NCBI RefSeq assembly: GCF_000708715.2
Contig: NZ_JENB01000010.1
Span: 119,475-183,474, forward strand
Source of the DNA: Pseudomonas putida W15Oct28
Lineage (GTDB): Bacteria; Pseudomonadota; Gammaproteobacteria; Pseudomonadales; Pseudomonadaceae
DNA: 64,000 nucleotides
Reading direction: 5' to 3'
Positions 16,520 through 25,061 of the stretch are shown piece after piece. How positions within the stretch are numbered: position 1 is the first letter of the stretch; each line of letters opens with the position of its first letter. Below the pieces are notes generated by a model. The model was not told the origin of the DNA. It searched no databases and saw only the letters and a program-made list of their open reading frames with translations. The position numbers were made by a program, and so were the translations under genes.

Positions 16520-16745
16520 CTGCAGAAAATACCCGCGTCGGTTTCAGGATGCGCCTGGTCGTTCGCACACAACCCCCTGGCGCCACAAGTGCCATGCTTG
16601 CAGGATGCCTTCGGACCAGCGTGCGCAGATGCGCGGCCGTGGGCAAGGAGGCCGTCCGCGCCGCGCAACCGTGACGTGGCCGACGCGCCGCAGCAGAACA
16701 CGCCGGATACCTGCCCCCACAACAATTCAGGCGGGGTCCGTGATG
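16520..16745 (+). promoter_or_regulatory. Leader region of fds operon, possible structured RNA
   Basis: About 240 bases separate the REP from fdsG, long and G/C-structured for a leader. Two strings resemble conserved parts of cobalamin riboswitches: CCGCGCAACCGTGACG (16661-16676) beside the CCGCAACTGTAA box, and GCCGGATACCTGCC (16702-16715) beside the 3' B12 box GCCAGGAGACCTGCC. The spacing between them is shorter than usual and no clear GCCACTG core is seen, so a degenerate or different riboswitch, or chance, are all open. No coding gene is visible in this gap. Confidence 0.3.
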
Positions 16746-16759
16746 CCGAGGTCCGCTGT

Positions 16760-17242
16760 ATGTCTGATGAGTTGCTCCACCTGCCCGTGATCCAGCGCAT
16801 TCTGGCCCGCGACAAAGACGCCCCCGGCGCCCTGTTGCCGATCCTGCATGCCATCCAGCACGACATCGGTTTCATCCCCGAGGCTGCTATCCCCGAAATT
16901 GCCCATGCCCTGAACCTCAGCCTGGCTGAAGTGCGCGGGGTGATCAGCTTCTACCACGACTTCCGTACATCGCCGCCGGCGCGCCATACCCTGCGCCTGT
17001 GCCGTGCCGAATCGTGCCAAAGCCGTGGCGCCGAGGCCCTGGCCGCGCAACTGCGTGATCAGCTGGCACTGGACGACCATGGCACCAGCGCCGACGGCGC
17101 TATCAGCCTGCGCCCGGTGTACTGCCTGGGTGCCTGCGCCTGCTCGCCGGCGCTGGAGCTGGACGGCCAGGTGCATGCGCGGCTTACCCCTGAGCGGCTA
17201 CGCGCATTGGTGAACGCTTGCCAGGAGGACGCAGCATGCTGA
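16760..17242 (+). CDS. fdsG: NAD-dependent formate dehydrogenase gamma subunit
   Basis: A 160-residue NuoE-like (24-kDa) subunit that carries a [2Fe-2S] cluster. Four Cys are in place: CRAESCQ and CLGACACSP, separated by about 40 residues. FdsG forms the electron-transfer module with FdsB, passing electrons from the molybdenum subunit to NAD+. The ATG at 16760 begins MSDELLHLPVIQRIL, as in the family; the long upstream frame is REP and leader. It overlaps fdsB by 7 bases (ATGCTGA). Confidence 0.92.
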   Translation: MSDELLHLPVIQRILARDKDAPGALLPILHAIQHDIGFIPEAAIPEIAHALNLSLAEVRGVISFYHDFRTSPPARHTLRLCRAESCQSRGAEALAAQLRDQLALDDHGTSADGAISLRPVYCLGACACSPALELDGQVHARLTPERLRALVNACQEDAAC

Positions 17243-18795
17243 AGCTCTACATCCCCTGCGACTCGGTGGCCCGTGCCGTAGGGGCCGACCACGTTGCCGA
17301 TGCCCTGCAGCGCGAGGCCGAACGCCGCCAGTTGCCGCTGGACATCCAGCGCACCAGCTCACGCGGGCTGTACTGGCTGGAGCCGCTGGTCGAGTGCGAC
17401 AGTGCGCAAGGGCGCCTGGGTTTCGGCCCGGTTACTGCGCAAGACGTGCCGTCACTGCTCGATGCCCTGGCCGGCGAACCCGGTGGCCACTCGCTGGCGT
17501 TGGGGCTGGTCGAAGAAATCCCTTACCTGAAAACCCAGCAGCGGTTGCTGTTCGCCCGCGCTGGCATCACCCGCCCGTTGTCGCTGGCCGACTATCGCGC
17601 CCATGGCGGTTTCGCCGGCCTTGAAGCGGCCGCGGCCCTGAACGGTGCCGATGTGGTCGCGGCCGTGCTCGACTCCGGCCTGCGTGGCCGTGGCGGTGCG
17701 GCATTCCCTGCCGGTATCAAGTGGCGCACCGTGCGTGACGCCGGCGCTGGGCAGAAGTACGTGGTGTGCAACGCCGACGAGGGTGACTCCGGTACTTTTG
17801 CCGACCGCATGCTGATGGAAGGCGACCCCTTCCTGTTGATCGAAGGCATGATCATTGCCGGCCTCGCCGTGGGGGCCGACAAGGGCTACATCTATGTGCG
17901 CTCGGAATACCCCGATGCCATCCGCGTGCTCGGCCAGGCCTTCGCCATCGCCCGTGACGCCGGCTACCTCGGCACCGACGTAGCCGGCAGCGGCCAGGCG
18001 TTCGACCTTGAAGTGCGGGTGGGTGCCGGCGCCTATATCTGCGGCGAAGAAACAGCGTTGCTGGAATCCATCGAAGGCAAGCGCGGCATCGTCCGCGCCA
18101 AACCGCCATTGCCCGCGCTACAGGGCCTGTTCGGCTTGCCCACGCTGGTGCACAACGTGCTCACTCTGGCTTCAGTACCCATCATTCTGGCCAAGGGCGC
18201 AGCGTTCTATCGCGATTTCGGCATGGGCCGCTCGCTGGGCACCATGCCGTTCCAGCTGGCCGGCAATATCCGCCAAGGCGGCCTGGTAGAGCGTGCGTTC
18301 GGCCTGACCCTGCGCGAGCTGGTGGAGGGCTACGGCGGCGGTACGGCCAGTGGCCGGCCGCTGAAGGCCGCGCAGGTCGGTGGCCCGCTCGGCGCCTGGG
18401 TTCCCCCCAGCCACTTCGACACCCCGCTGGACTATGAAGCCTTCGCCGCCATGGGCGCGATGCTCGGCCACGGCGGTGTGGTGGTGGCCGACGACACCCT
18501 GAACATGGCCAGCATGGCGCGCTTCGCCTTGCAGTTCTGCGCCGAAGAATCCTGCGGCAAGTGCACCCCGTGCCGCATTGGCTCCACCCGCGGCATGGAA
18601 GTGGTCGACCGGTTGATCGCAACGACTGATTTCACCGAGCGCCACGACCAGGCCCTGTTGCTGCGCGACCTGTGCGACACGATGCAGTACGGCTCGCTGT
18701 GCGCCATGGGCGGCATGACTCCCTACCCGGTGGCCAGCGCCCTCAAGTACTTCCCCGCCGATTTTGGGCTGACCACCACGGAGGCCGCGCAGTGA
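17236..18795 (+). CDS. fdsB: NAD-dependent formate dehydrogenase beta subunit
   Basis: A 519-residue NuoF-like flavoprotein. After a thioredoxin-like N-terminal part, the FMN/NAD site is seen as GLRGRGGAAFPAGIKW and GEETALLESIEGKRG. The [4Fe-4S] ligands are ESCGKCTPCR plus a distal Cys (SLCAMGG). It takes electrons from FdsA/FdsG and reduces NAD+ in the cytoplasm. GGAGG precedes the ATG at 17236. It ends in a GTGA overlap with fdsA. Confidence 0.93.
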   Translation: MLKLYIPCDSVARAVGADHVADALQREAERRQLPLDIQRTSSRGLYWLEPLVECDSAQGRLGFGPVTAQDVPSLLDALAGEPGGHSLALGLVEEIPYLKTQQRLLFARAGITRPLSLADYRAHGGFAGLEAAAALNGADVVAAVLDSGLRGRGGAAFPAGIKWRTVRDAGAGQKYVVCNADEGDSGTFADRMLMEGDPFLLIEGMIIAGLAVGADKGYIYVRSEYPDAIRVLGQAFAIARDAGYLGTDVAGSGQAFDLEVRVGAGAYICGEETALLESIEGKRGIVRAKPPLPALQGLFGLPTLVHNVLTLASVPIILAKGAAFYRDFGMGRSLGTMPFQLAGNIRQGGLVERAFGLTLRELVEGYGGGTASGRPLKAAQVGGPLGAWVPPSHFDTPLDYEAFAAMGAMLGHGGVVVADDTLNMASMARFALQFCAEESCGKCTPCRIGSTRGMEVVDRLIATTDFTERHDQALLLRDLCDTMQYGSLCAMGGMTPYPVASALKYFPADFGLTTTEAAQ

Positions 18796-21674
18796 TCAAT
18801 TTCTTCGACCCCGCTTCTGATAAAAGCAGCGACCTCGGCACCCCGGCCCGTGACAGCGATGTGCAGGTCAGCCTGAGCATCGACGGCCGCGCCATCAGCG
18901 TGCCTGCCGGCACCTCGGTGATGCGCGCTGCGGCCATGCTTGGCACCAGCATCCCCAAACTGTGTGCCACCGACAGCCTCGAAGCCTTTGGCTCGTGCCG
19001 CATGTGCATGGTGGAAATCGACGGCATGCGCGGCTACCCGGCCTCCTGCACCACGCCGGTCAGCGAAGGCATGGTGGTGCGTACCGAAACGCCACGCCTT
19101 GCCGGCCTGCGCCGCAACGTGATGGAGTTGTACATTTCCGACCACCCGCTGGACTGCCTGACCTGCTCGGCCAACGGCAACTGCGAGCTGCAGACCGTGG
19201 CCGGCCAGGTGGGCCTGCGCGAGGTGCGCTACGGTTACGACGGCGCCAACCACCTGGCCGAGAAAAAGGACGTCTCCAACCCGTATTTCGATTACGAGCC
19301 CAGCAAGTGCATCGTTTGCAGCCGCTGCGTGCGCGCCTGCGAAGATATCCAGGGCACCTTTGCCCTGACCATCACCGGCCGTGGTTTCGAGTCGCGGGTG
19401 GCGGCAGCGGGTGGCGACAACTTCCTCGCGTCCGAATGCGTGTCGTGCGGCGCCTGCGTGCAGGCCTGCCCAACCGCGACGCTGACGGAAAAGAGCCTGG
19501 TGCAGCTTGGCCAGCCCGAGCGTTCGGTGATCACCACCTGCGCTTACTGCGGTGTCGGTTGTTCGTTCCGCGCTGAAATGAAAGGCGACCAGCTGGTGCG
19601 CATGGTCCCGGACAAGAACGGCGGCGCCAACCACGGCCACGCCTGCGTCAAGGGCCGCTTCGCCTGGGGCTACGCCACCCACCCGGACCGCATCACCAAG
19701 CCGATGATCCGCAAGCGCCTGGAAGACCCGTGGCAGGAAGTGAGCTGGGACGAAGCAGTGACCTACGCTGCCAGCGAGTTCCGCCGCATCCAGCTCAAAT
19801 ACGGGCGCGATTCGATTGGCGGCATTACCTCCAGCCGCTGCACCAACGAAGAAGCCTACCTGGTGCAGAAACTGGTACGCACGGCGTTTGGCAACAACAA
19901 CGTCGATACCTGCGCACGGGTGTGCCACTCGCCTACCGGCTATGGCCTGAAACAGACCCTGGGTGAGTCGGCCGGCACGCAAAGCTTCGATTCGGTGATG
20001 CAGGCCGATGTGGTGCTGGTGATCGGCGCCAACCCCACCGACGCTCACCCGGTGTTCGGCTCGCAGCTCAAGCGCCGCCTGCGCCAGGGTGCGCGGCTGA
20101 TCGTGATCGACCCACGGCGCATCGACCTGGTCGACTCGCCGCACGCCCGCGCCGAGCTGCACCTGCAACTGCGCCCGGGCACCAACGTGGCCATGCTCAA
20201 CGCCCTGGCCCACGTGATCGTCACCGAGGGCCTGCTTGCCCAGCGCTTCATCGACGCCCGCTGCGAAACCGAAGACTTTGCCCGCTGGCGCGACTTCGTC
20301 AGCCAGGCAGACAACGCCCCCGAGGTGCTGGGCCCGGTCTGTGGCGTGCCCGCCGAGCAGATCCGCGCCGCGGCGCGCCTGTATGCCACCGGTGGCAACG
20401 CGGCCATCTACTACGGCCTGGGCGTGACCGAGCACAGCCAGGGCAGCACTGCGGTGATGGGCATCGCCAACCTGGCCATGGCCACTGGCAACATCGGCCG
20501 TGAAGGGGTAGGGGTGAACCCGCTGCGCGGGCAGAACAATGTGCAGGGGTCATGTGACATGGGTTCGTTCCCCCACGAGCTGCCCGGTTACCGGCATATT
20601 TCCAACGAAGGCGTGCGCGCCGAGTTCGAACGCGCCTGGGGCGTGACCTTGCAGCCCGACCCGGGTCTGCGTATTCCCAACATGTTTGAAGCGGCGCTGG
20701 ATGGCAGCTTCAAGGCGCTGTACTGCCAGGGCGAGGACATCGCCCAGAGCGACCCCAACACCCAGCACGTCACGGCGGCCTTGCGCGCCATGGAATGCGT
20801 CGTGGTACAGGACATCTTCCTCAACGAAACGGCCAAATTCGCCCATGTGTTCCTGCCGGGCAGCTCGTTCCTGGAAAAGGACGGCACCTTCACCAACGCC
20901 GAGCGACGCATTTCGCGGGTGCGCAAGGTGATGGAGCCGCTGGCCGGCAAGGCCGACTGGGAAGGGACCGTAGCCTTGGCCAACGCCCTGGGCTACCCGA
21001 TGAACTACCGCCACCCGTCCGAGATCATGGACGAGATTGCCCGCCTGACGCCGACCTTCCGCCGCGTCAGCTACGCCGAGATCGACCGCCATGGCAGCTT
21101 GCAGTGGCCGTGCAACGACGCTGCGCCCGACGGCACGCCGACCATGCACATCGACCAGTTCGTGCGCGGCAAGGGCCGCTTCATGCTCACCGGCTACGTG
21201 CCCACTGACGAGAAGGTCAACAACCGCTACCCGTTACTGCTTACCACCGGGCGCATCCTCAGCCAGTACAACGTCGGCGCCCAGACCCGGCGCACCGGCA
21301 ACGTCGCCTGGCATGATGCCGACCGCCTGGAAATCCACCCGACCGACGCCGAAAGCCGTGGCATTCAGGACGGTGACTGGGTCGGCATTGGCAGCCGCGC
21401 GGGGCAGACCGTGCTGCGTGCCAAGGTTAGCGCGCGGGTGGCGCCGGGGGTGGTGTACACCACGTTCCACTTCCCCGAGTCGGGGGCCAACGTGATTACC
21501 ACCGACAACTCCGACTGGGCCACCAACTGCCCCGAGTACAAGGTGACGGCAGTGGAAGTGGTGAAAGTGTTCCAGCCATCGCAATGGCAGAAGCGCTACC
21601 AGGACTTCAGTGACGAACAGCGGCGCTTGCTGAAGGAACGCCGTACAGCGGAGAAAGCCGAGGTGCGCCGATGA
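18792..21674 (+). CDS. fdsA: NAD-dependent formate dehydrogenase alpha (catalytic) subunit
   Basis: A 960-residue molybdenum enzyme oxidising formate to CO2. In order: a [2Fe-2S] ferredoxin domain from about Cys58 (LCATDSLEAFGSCRMC); a His-Cys3 site (HPLDCLTCSANGNC); two [4Fe-4S] motifs (CIVCSRCVRAC and CVSCGACVQACPT); the MopB [4Fe-4S] motif CAYCGVGC with CVKG; then the bis-MGD domains. Cys in TCARVCHSPT is the expected Mo ligand, with the adjacent His-Ser also conserved; so this is a Cys and not a Sec enzyme. The start is GTG 18792, overlapping the fdsB stop by 4 bases. Confidence 0.94.
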   Translation: MINFFDPASDKSSDLGTPARDSDVQVSLSIDGRAISVPAGTSVMRAAAMLGTSIPKLCATDSLEAFGSCRMCMVEIDGMRGYPASCTTPVSEGMVVRTETPRLAGLRRNVMELYISDHPLDCLTCSANGNCELQTVAGQVGLREVRYGYDGANHLAEKKDVSNPYFDYEPSKCIVCSRCVRACEDIQGTFALTITGRGFESRVAAAGGDNFLASECVSCGACVQACPTATLTEKSLVQLGQPERSVITTCAYCGVGCSFRAEMKGDQLVRMVPDKNGGANHGHACVKGRFAWGYATHPDRITKPMIRKRLEDPWQEVSWDEAVTYAASEFRRIQLKYGRDSIGGITSSRCTNEEAYLVQKLVRTAFGNNNVDTCARVCHSPTGYGLKQTLGESAGTQSFDSVMQADVVLVIGANPTDAHPVFGSQLKRRLRQGARLIVIDPRRIDLVDSPHARAELHLQLRPGTNVAMLNALAHVIVTEGLLAQRFIDARCETEDFARWRDFVSQADNAPEVLGPVCGVPAEQIRAAARLYATGGNAAIYYGLGVTEHSQGSTAVMGIANLAMATGNIGREGVGVNPLRGQNNVQGSCDMGSFPHELPGYRHISNEGVRAEFERAWGVTLQPDPGLRIPNMFEAALDGSFKALYCQGEDIAQSDPNTQHVTAALRAMECVVVQDIFLNETAKFAHVFLPGSSFLEKDGTFTNAERRISRVRKVMEPLAGKADWEGTVALANALGYPMNYRHPSEIMDEIARLTPTFRRVSYAEIDRHGSLQWPCNDAAPDGTPTMHIDQFVRGKGRFMLTGYVPTDEKVNNRYPLLLTTGRILSQYNVGAQTRRTGNVAWHDADRLEIHPTDAESRGIQDGDWVGIGSRAGQTVLRAKVSARVAPGVVYTTFHFPESGANVITTDNSDWATNCPEYKVTAVEVVKVFQPSQWQKRYQDFSDEQRRLLKERRTAEKAEVRR

Positions 21675-21874
21675 GCAGCGACAACCTGGTCAAGATGGCC
21701 AACCAGATTGCCCATTACTTCGACAGTGAGCCAAACCGGGCGCTGGCGGTGCAAGGGGTGCGGCAGCATTTGCAGAGCTTCTGGACGCCGGCCATGCGCC
21801 GGCAACTGGCGGAGTGGATCGAGGAAAATGCGGGGGAGGGGCTGGACCCGAAGGTGCGCGAGGCGTTTGCCTAG
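21671..21874 (+). CDS. fdsD: Formate dehydrogenase delta subunit
   Basis: A 67-residue soluble helical protein, MSSDNLVKMANQIAHYF..., matching FdsD, the small subunit needed for assembly and stability of the Fds complex. It overlaps fdsA by ATGA. The sulfurtransferase/chaperone gene fdsC (fdhD), which often closes this operon, is not here and must be supplied from elsewhere. Confidence 0.9.
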   Translation: MSSDNLVKMANQIAHYFDSEPNRALAVQGVRQHLQSFWTPAMRRQLAEWIEENAGEGLDPKVREAFA

Positions 21875-21883
21875 CGGGTCTGC

Positions 21884-22032
21884 GCGGTCCCTGTAGGAGC
21901 GGCCTTGTGTCGCGATGGGCCGCGAAGCGGCCCCAAAACCAGCGAGTGCGGTCTGTCAGGAATATCCGGGGTGCAGATTTTGGGGCCGCTTCGCGGCCCA
22001 TCGCGACACAAGGCCGCTCCTACAGGGACCGC
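21884..22032. repeat. Perfect 55-bp inverted repeat (paired REP variant)
   Basis: The arms at 21884-21938 and 21978-22032 match exactly over 55 bases, with a 39-base loop. The arm runs GCGGTCCCTGTAGGAGCGGC, then CTTGTGTCGCGATGGGCCGC and GAAGCGGCCCCAAAA. On the right arm a TTTT precedes the G/C-rich stem, and on the left AAAA follows it. It separates the convergent fds operon and usp gene and should be a strong bidirectional terminator. Confidence 0.92.
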
Positions 22033-22051
22033 GCCAATCGTGTCAATTGCG

Positions 22052-22915
22052 TCAGCCGCGGGCCAGTTCGGCCTGGTGAGCGATGGCTTCTTCGCTCTTG
22101 AGCACCAGCACATCCCCCTCCAGCGCATCCAGCACCACCTCCGACGTATTGCCAATCAACGCCCCGGAAATCCCCGTGCGGCACACGGTGCCGATCACCG
22201 TCACCACCGCATCAAGCTTCTTCTCGGTAAACGGGATCAGCACATCCGCCGGCCCTTCAGCCACATGCAGGCAATCTTCGCTGATACCGTATTCAGCCTG
22301 GAACGCCTTGCACGCTTCGCGGTAGCGGTTTTCTATCGTCTCGCTCAACTGGTACGCCGGGTCCGAGGCCGACAGCATTGGCGACGGGTGGGCACTGATG
22401 ACATGCAGTTCGCCCTTGGCGAGCCCGGCGATGGCATAGCCATGGTCGATGATGCTCGCATGCAGGCGGCGGTGGTCGTCGTCCTGGTTGCCCACGTCCA
22501 CCGCAGCCAGAATCTTGCCCCCGGTCCACGGCCGTTCGCTCTTGACCATCAGCACGGCACACGGGCACTGGCGCAGCAGCTTCCAGTCACTGGGGGTGAG
22601 CAGGGCTTTTTTCAGCGGGTTGTCCGGGCGGTGCTCCTTGATCACCAGCTCGCAGCCCTCGGCCTGCTGCACATAGATGATGGTGTCATGCAGGTTGTCG
22701 CGCCAGGCCTCCTCATGGGTGACGTTGTCGTACCCGTCATCGTGCAACTGGCTGCTCAGCAAGCTAAGCAGTGCGTGGTGGTCATGCTTCTTGTCGCACA
22801 TCAGCAGGTGCAGGCGTGCGCCGGTGACGCCGGCAATCAGCTTGGCCCGGGTCAGCGCCCGGCTGTGGGCGTGCTCTGGGTCGAGGACGACGAGGATGCT
22901 GCGGACGGCTTGCAT
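22052..22915 (-). CDS. Tandem universal stress protein (UspA-domain, UspE-like)
   Basis: A 287-residue protein with two Usp domains. The first starts RSILVVLDPEHAHSRALTRA, the second around residue 135 with GGKILAAVDVGNQDD, and the nucleotide-loop-like stretch GTVCRTGISGALIGNTSE is near the C-terminus. Tandem Usps help survival under oxygen or energy limitation in Pseudomonas. A perfect ANR/FNR box lies about 70 bases upstream of the ATG, pointing to low-oxygen induction. Confidence 0.9.
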   Translation of the reverse strand: MQAVRSILVVLDPEHAHSRALTRAKLIAGVTGARLHLLMCDKKHDHHALLSLLSSQLHDDGYDNVTHEEAWRDNLHDTIIYVQQAEGCELVIKEHRPDNPLKKALLTPSDWKLLRQCPCAVLMVKSERPWTGGKILAAVDVGNQDDDHRRLHASIIDHGYAIAGLAKGELHVISAHPSPMLSASDPAYQLSETIENRYREACKAFQAEYGISEDCLHVAEGPADVLIPFTEKKLDAVVTVIGTVCRTGISGALIGNTSEVVLDALEGDVLVLKSEEAIAHQAELARG

Positions 22916-22982
22916 GGGCGTTAGCTCCCTTCAAAGGTGGCGACCGATGCCTGACTATAGACGGCGCGCCCCCCGCTGGCGC

Positions 22983-22996
22983 TTGATGTACATCAA
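22983..22996 (-). promoter_or_regulatory. ANR/FNR box upstream of usp gene
   Basis: TTGATGTACATCAA is a perfect match to the palindromic TTGAT-N4-ATCAA consensus. Centred about 75 bases upstream of the usp start codon, it can serve a class II (about -41.5) promoter directing usp. It also lies about 80 bases upstream of the divergent miaE start. Confidence 0.8.
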
Positions 22997-23072
22997 GAAG
23001 CATAGCCACTGGCGCCGCCCGCCGCCGCCGGTATAATCGCCGGCCCTGCCTGTTCTGTGTGGTTGCACGCTT

Positions 23073-23690
23073 ATGTCCCTGATCCCCGAAATCGATGCCT
23101 TTCTTGGCTGCCCGACGCCAGACGCCTGGATCGAAGCGGCGCTCGCCGACCAGGAAACCCTGCTGATCGACCACAAGAACTGCGAATTCAAGGCCGCCAG
23201 CACCGCCTTGAGCCTGATGGCCAAGTACAACACCCACCTCGACCTGATCAACATGATGTCGCGCCTGGCCCGCGAGGAACTGGTGCACCATGAGCAGGTA
23301 CTGCGCCTGATGAAGCGCCGTGGCGTGCCACTGCGGCCGGTGTCAGCGGGCCGCTATGCCTCGGGGCTGCGCCGGCTGGTGCGCTCTCACGAGCCGGTCA
23401 AGCTGGTGGATACGCTGGTGGTGGGGGCGTTCATCGAGGCACGCAGCTGCGAGCGCTTTGCTGCGCTGGTGCCGCACCTGGACGAAGAATTGGGCCGCTT
23501 CTATCACGGCCTGCTGAAAAGCGAAGCGCGCCATTACCAGGGCTACCTGAAACTGGCGCACAACTACGGTGATGAGGCGGACATTGCCCGCCGGGTTGAA
23601 CTGGTGCGCGCTGCAGAAATGGAGCTGATCCAGTCCCCAGACCAGGAGCTGCGCTTCCACAGCGGTATCCCGCAAGCGCTGGCCGCCTGA
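23073..23690 (+). CDS. miaE: tRNA-(ms2io6A37) hydroxylase MiaE
   Basis: A 205-residue non-haem diiron monooxygenase that hydroxylates the isopentenyl group of ms2i6A37 in tRNA. Diiron ligand candidates are REELVHHEQV (Glu and His of the first ExxH), the VVGAFIEARSCERF helix, and KSEARHYQGYL (second ExxH). Length and sequence agree with MiaE along the whole protein. The reaction needs O2, so the neighbouring ANR box may matter for both divergent genes. Confidence 0.92.
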   Translation: MSLIPEIDAFLGCPTPDAWIEAALADQETLLIDHKNCEFKAASTALSLMAKYNTHLDLINMMSRLAREELVHHEQVLRLMKRRGVPLRPVSAGRYASGLRRLVRSHEPVKLVDTLVVGAFIEARSCERFAALVPHLDEELGRFYHGLLKSEARHYQGYLKLAHNYGDEADIARRVELVRAAEMELIQSPDQELRFHSGIPQALAA

Positions 23691-23712
23691 TTCGCACCAG
23701 GCGGCCAAGGCT

Positions 23713-24033
23713 TCAGTTGCGCCGCCCCAGCAGCAGGCCCACCACCAGCCCCAGGCCGGCGGAAATGGCGACGGTCTGCCAAGGGTGGCCGCCGATGTAG
23801 TCCTGGGTGGCGTCCACCACCGGTTGCGCTTTGTCGCGCATGGTGCCCGCGGCCTGGCGCGCCTGTTTCAGTTTGAGGCTGACCTGCGCTCGCAGGGTTT
23901 CTGCTTCTTCGCCCACCAGGGCGGCACTGTCGTTCAGCAGTTTTTCCGATTCTTCGATCAGCGATTGCAGTTCGCTGAATACCTGGTCCTTGATCTGATC
24001 GCTGTCCGCCAGTGTGGCGTTTTTACGGGCCAT
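23713..24033 (-). CDS. DUF883 (ElaB/YqjD-like) membrane-anchored protein
   Basis: A 106-residue protein. A long amphipathic helix with QIKDQVFSELQSLIEESEKLL is followed by a C-terminal hydrophobic anchor with a Gly pattern (GLGLVVGLLLGRRN). This is the layout of the ElaB/YgaM/YqjD family, which sits in the inner membrane through its C-terminus and is linked to ribosome binding in stationary phase. The ATG at 24033 has GAGGA about 8 bases upstream. Convergent with miaE, 22 bases apart. Confidence 0.85.
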   Translation of the reverse strand: MARKNATLADSDQIKDQVFSELQSLIEESEKLLNDSAALVGEEAETLRAQVSLKLKQARQAAGTMRDKAQPVVDATQDYIGGHPWQTVAISAGLGLVVGLLLGRRN

Positions 24034-24162
24034 GAACTCGTCCTCGTTGATGGGGTGGTGTGAACAATGGATGCCGCTGCGTCGGGAAAGTTGCGGCGGC
24101 TTTCCGATGTTGCGTTGCCTGGGTGTAAGATAGCGGCCATTTTCAAACCTGCAGGTACCTTC

Positions 24163-24426
24163 ATGAGTTTCAATCTGGCCAACATGAGCTTCGAGGAACG
24201 GGCGCAGATCGAGGCAGAGAAGGCGCGGCTGTTCGAGCTGTGGCAAAGCAGCCTGGGCAAGGCCAAGGGCGATGCGGCCCGGCTGATCGCCGAAAAGCCG
24301 CGGCGCAAGGGTAAATGGGCCGAGTGGGTGCGCGCCGAACTGGAAGGCATGTCGCCGCCCGAATACGCCAGCATGGTGCGCAGCGAAGTCAACAAGCTGA
24401 TGGCCGCCGCCAGCGCCAGCCGCTGA
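24163..24426 (+). CDS. Conserved small protein, unknown function
   Basis: An 87-residue charged helical protein, MSFNLANMSFEERAQIEAEK..., with the clusters EKPRRKGKWAEWVRAEL and MSPPEYASMVRSEVNKLM. There is no signal peptide or membrane segment. The basic middle could bind nucleic acid, but I recognise no family. It is divergent from the DUF883 gene. Start chosen at the ATG following AGGTACC; the track frame upstream carries no ribosome site. Confidence 0.6.
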   Translation: MSFNLANMSFEERAQIEAEKARLFELWQSSLGKAKGDAARLIAEKPRRKGKWAEWVRAELEGMSPPEYASMVRSEVNKLMAAASASR

Positions 24427-24443
24427 ACACCCCCGGCGGGTGC

Positions 24444-24926
24444 TTACCAGTATGCGCCTTTGGGCAGGTCCAGCTTGCCCTCGTCAGTAAAGCGCACGGT
24501 CCCCAGCAACCCGCCTGCCAGCTTGCCGCGCAGCTTGTAGGGCAACCCCTTCAGCGAGTCCACGGTGCCTAGCCCATAGGCCTGGCGCAGGAAGGAAAAT
24601 GCCGTGATGCTCACCGGCACCACGATCACCGCTTCGTCATAGCGGCCAATGTGCCCCTGCTGGTCGCTGACCCCGGCGGCCAGCGGCTGGCCGTTCACTT
24701 CCAGGTTCAGGGCAATGCCGTTGTAGTCGATTGGCGACTCGTTGGGGTTTTGCACCCGCATTTTCACCGCCATGCGCAGTTCCAGTTCCTGCCCGGGCAG
24801 GGGCTCGATGCCGATCACGCTGATGTTGACCGGGTCGCGTGGCTGGAACAGTGCGCAGGCGCCCAGGCCATACGCCATCAGCAGGACGAGAAACAGGCGG
24901 GTACAGTGGTGCAGGCGGGCAGTCAT
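24444..24926 (-). CDS. LEA type-2 (LEA14-like) lipoprotein
   Basis: A 160-residue lipoprotein. The signal peptide ends in LGAC, with Cys24 as the acylation site. The mature part is a LEA14/WHy domain (VQNPNESPIDYNGIALNLEVNGQPLA then VPVSITAFSFL), an immunoglobulin-like fold associated with desiccation protection in plants and of unknown role in bacteria. Without Asp at +2 (Ala), it should go to the outer membrane. Confidence 0.85.
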   Translation of the reverse strand: MTARLHHCTRLFLVLLMAYGLGACALFQPRDPVNISVIGIEPLPGQELELRMAVKMRVQNPNESPIDYNGIALNLEVNGQPLAAGVSDQQGHIGRYDEAVIVVPVSITAFSFLRQAYGLGTVDSLKGLPYKLRGKLAGGLLGTVRFTDEGKLDLPKGAYW

Positions 24927-25006
24927 TGCGGGCGACCTTGCCAGAGTGAGCGAACCGTCAGTGTGGCAAATGCGCGTCGGCGTTGAAAGTCTCCCTGCAG
25001 ATGAAA

Positions 25007-25023
25007 GATACTGTTTCTCATTA
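25007..25023 (+). promoter_or_regulatory. Candidate Fur box upstream of iutY
   Basis: GATACTGTTTCTCATTA matches GATAATGATTATCATTA at most positions. It lies about 40 bases upstream of the iutY start, where it would make expression of this signalling protein depend on iron limitation, as is usual for iron-starvation sigma factors. Confidence 0.55.
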
Positions 25024-25061
25024 ACGCCCGATAATTCATCCTGCTGGCAGTGCCCAAACCC

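Noticed and set aside
18723..20435. A 570-codon open frame on the minus strand
   Set aside because: It is antisense to fdsA, whose iron-sulfur and Mo motifs are intact.
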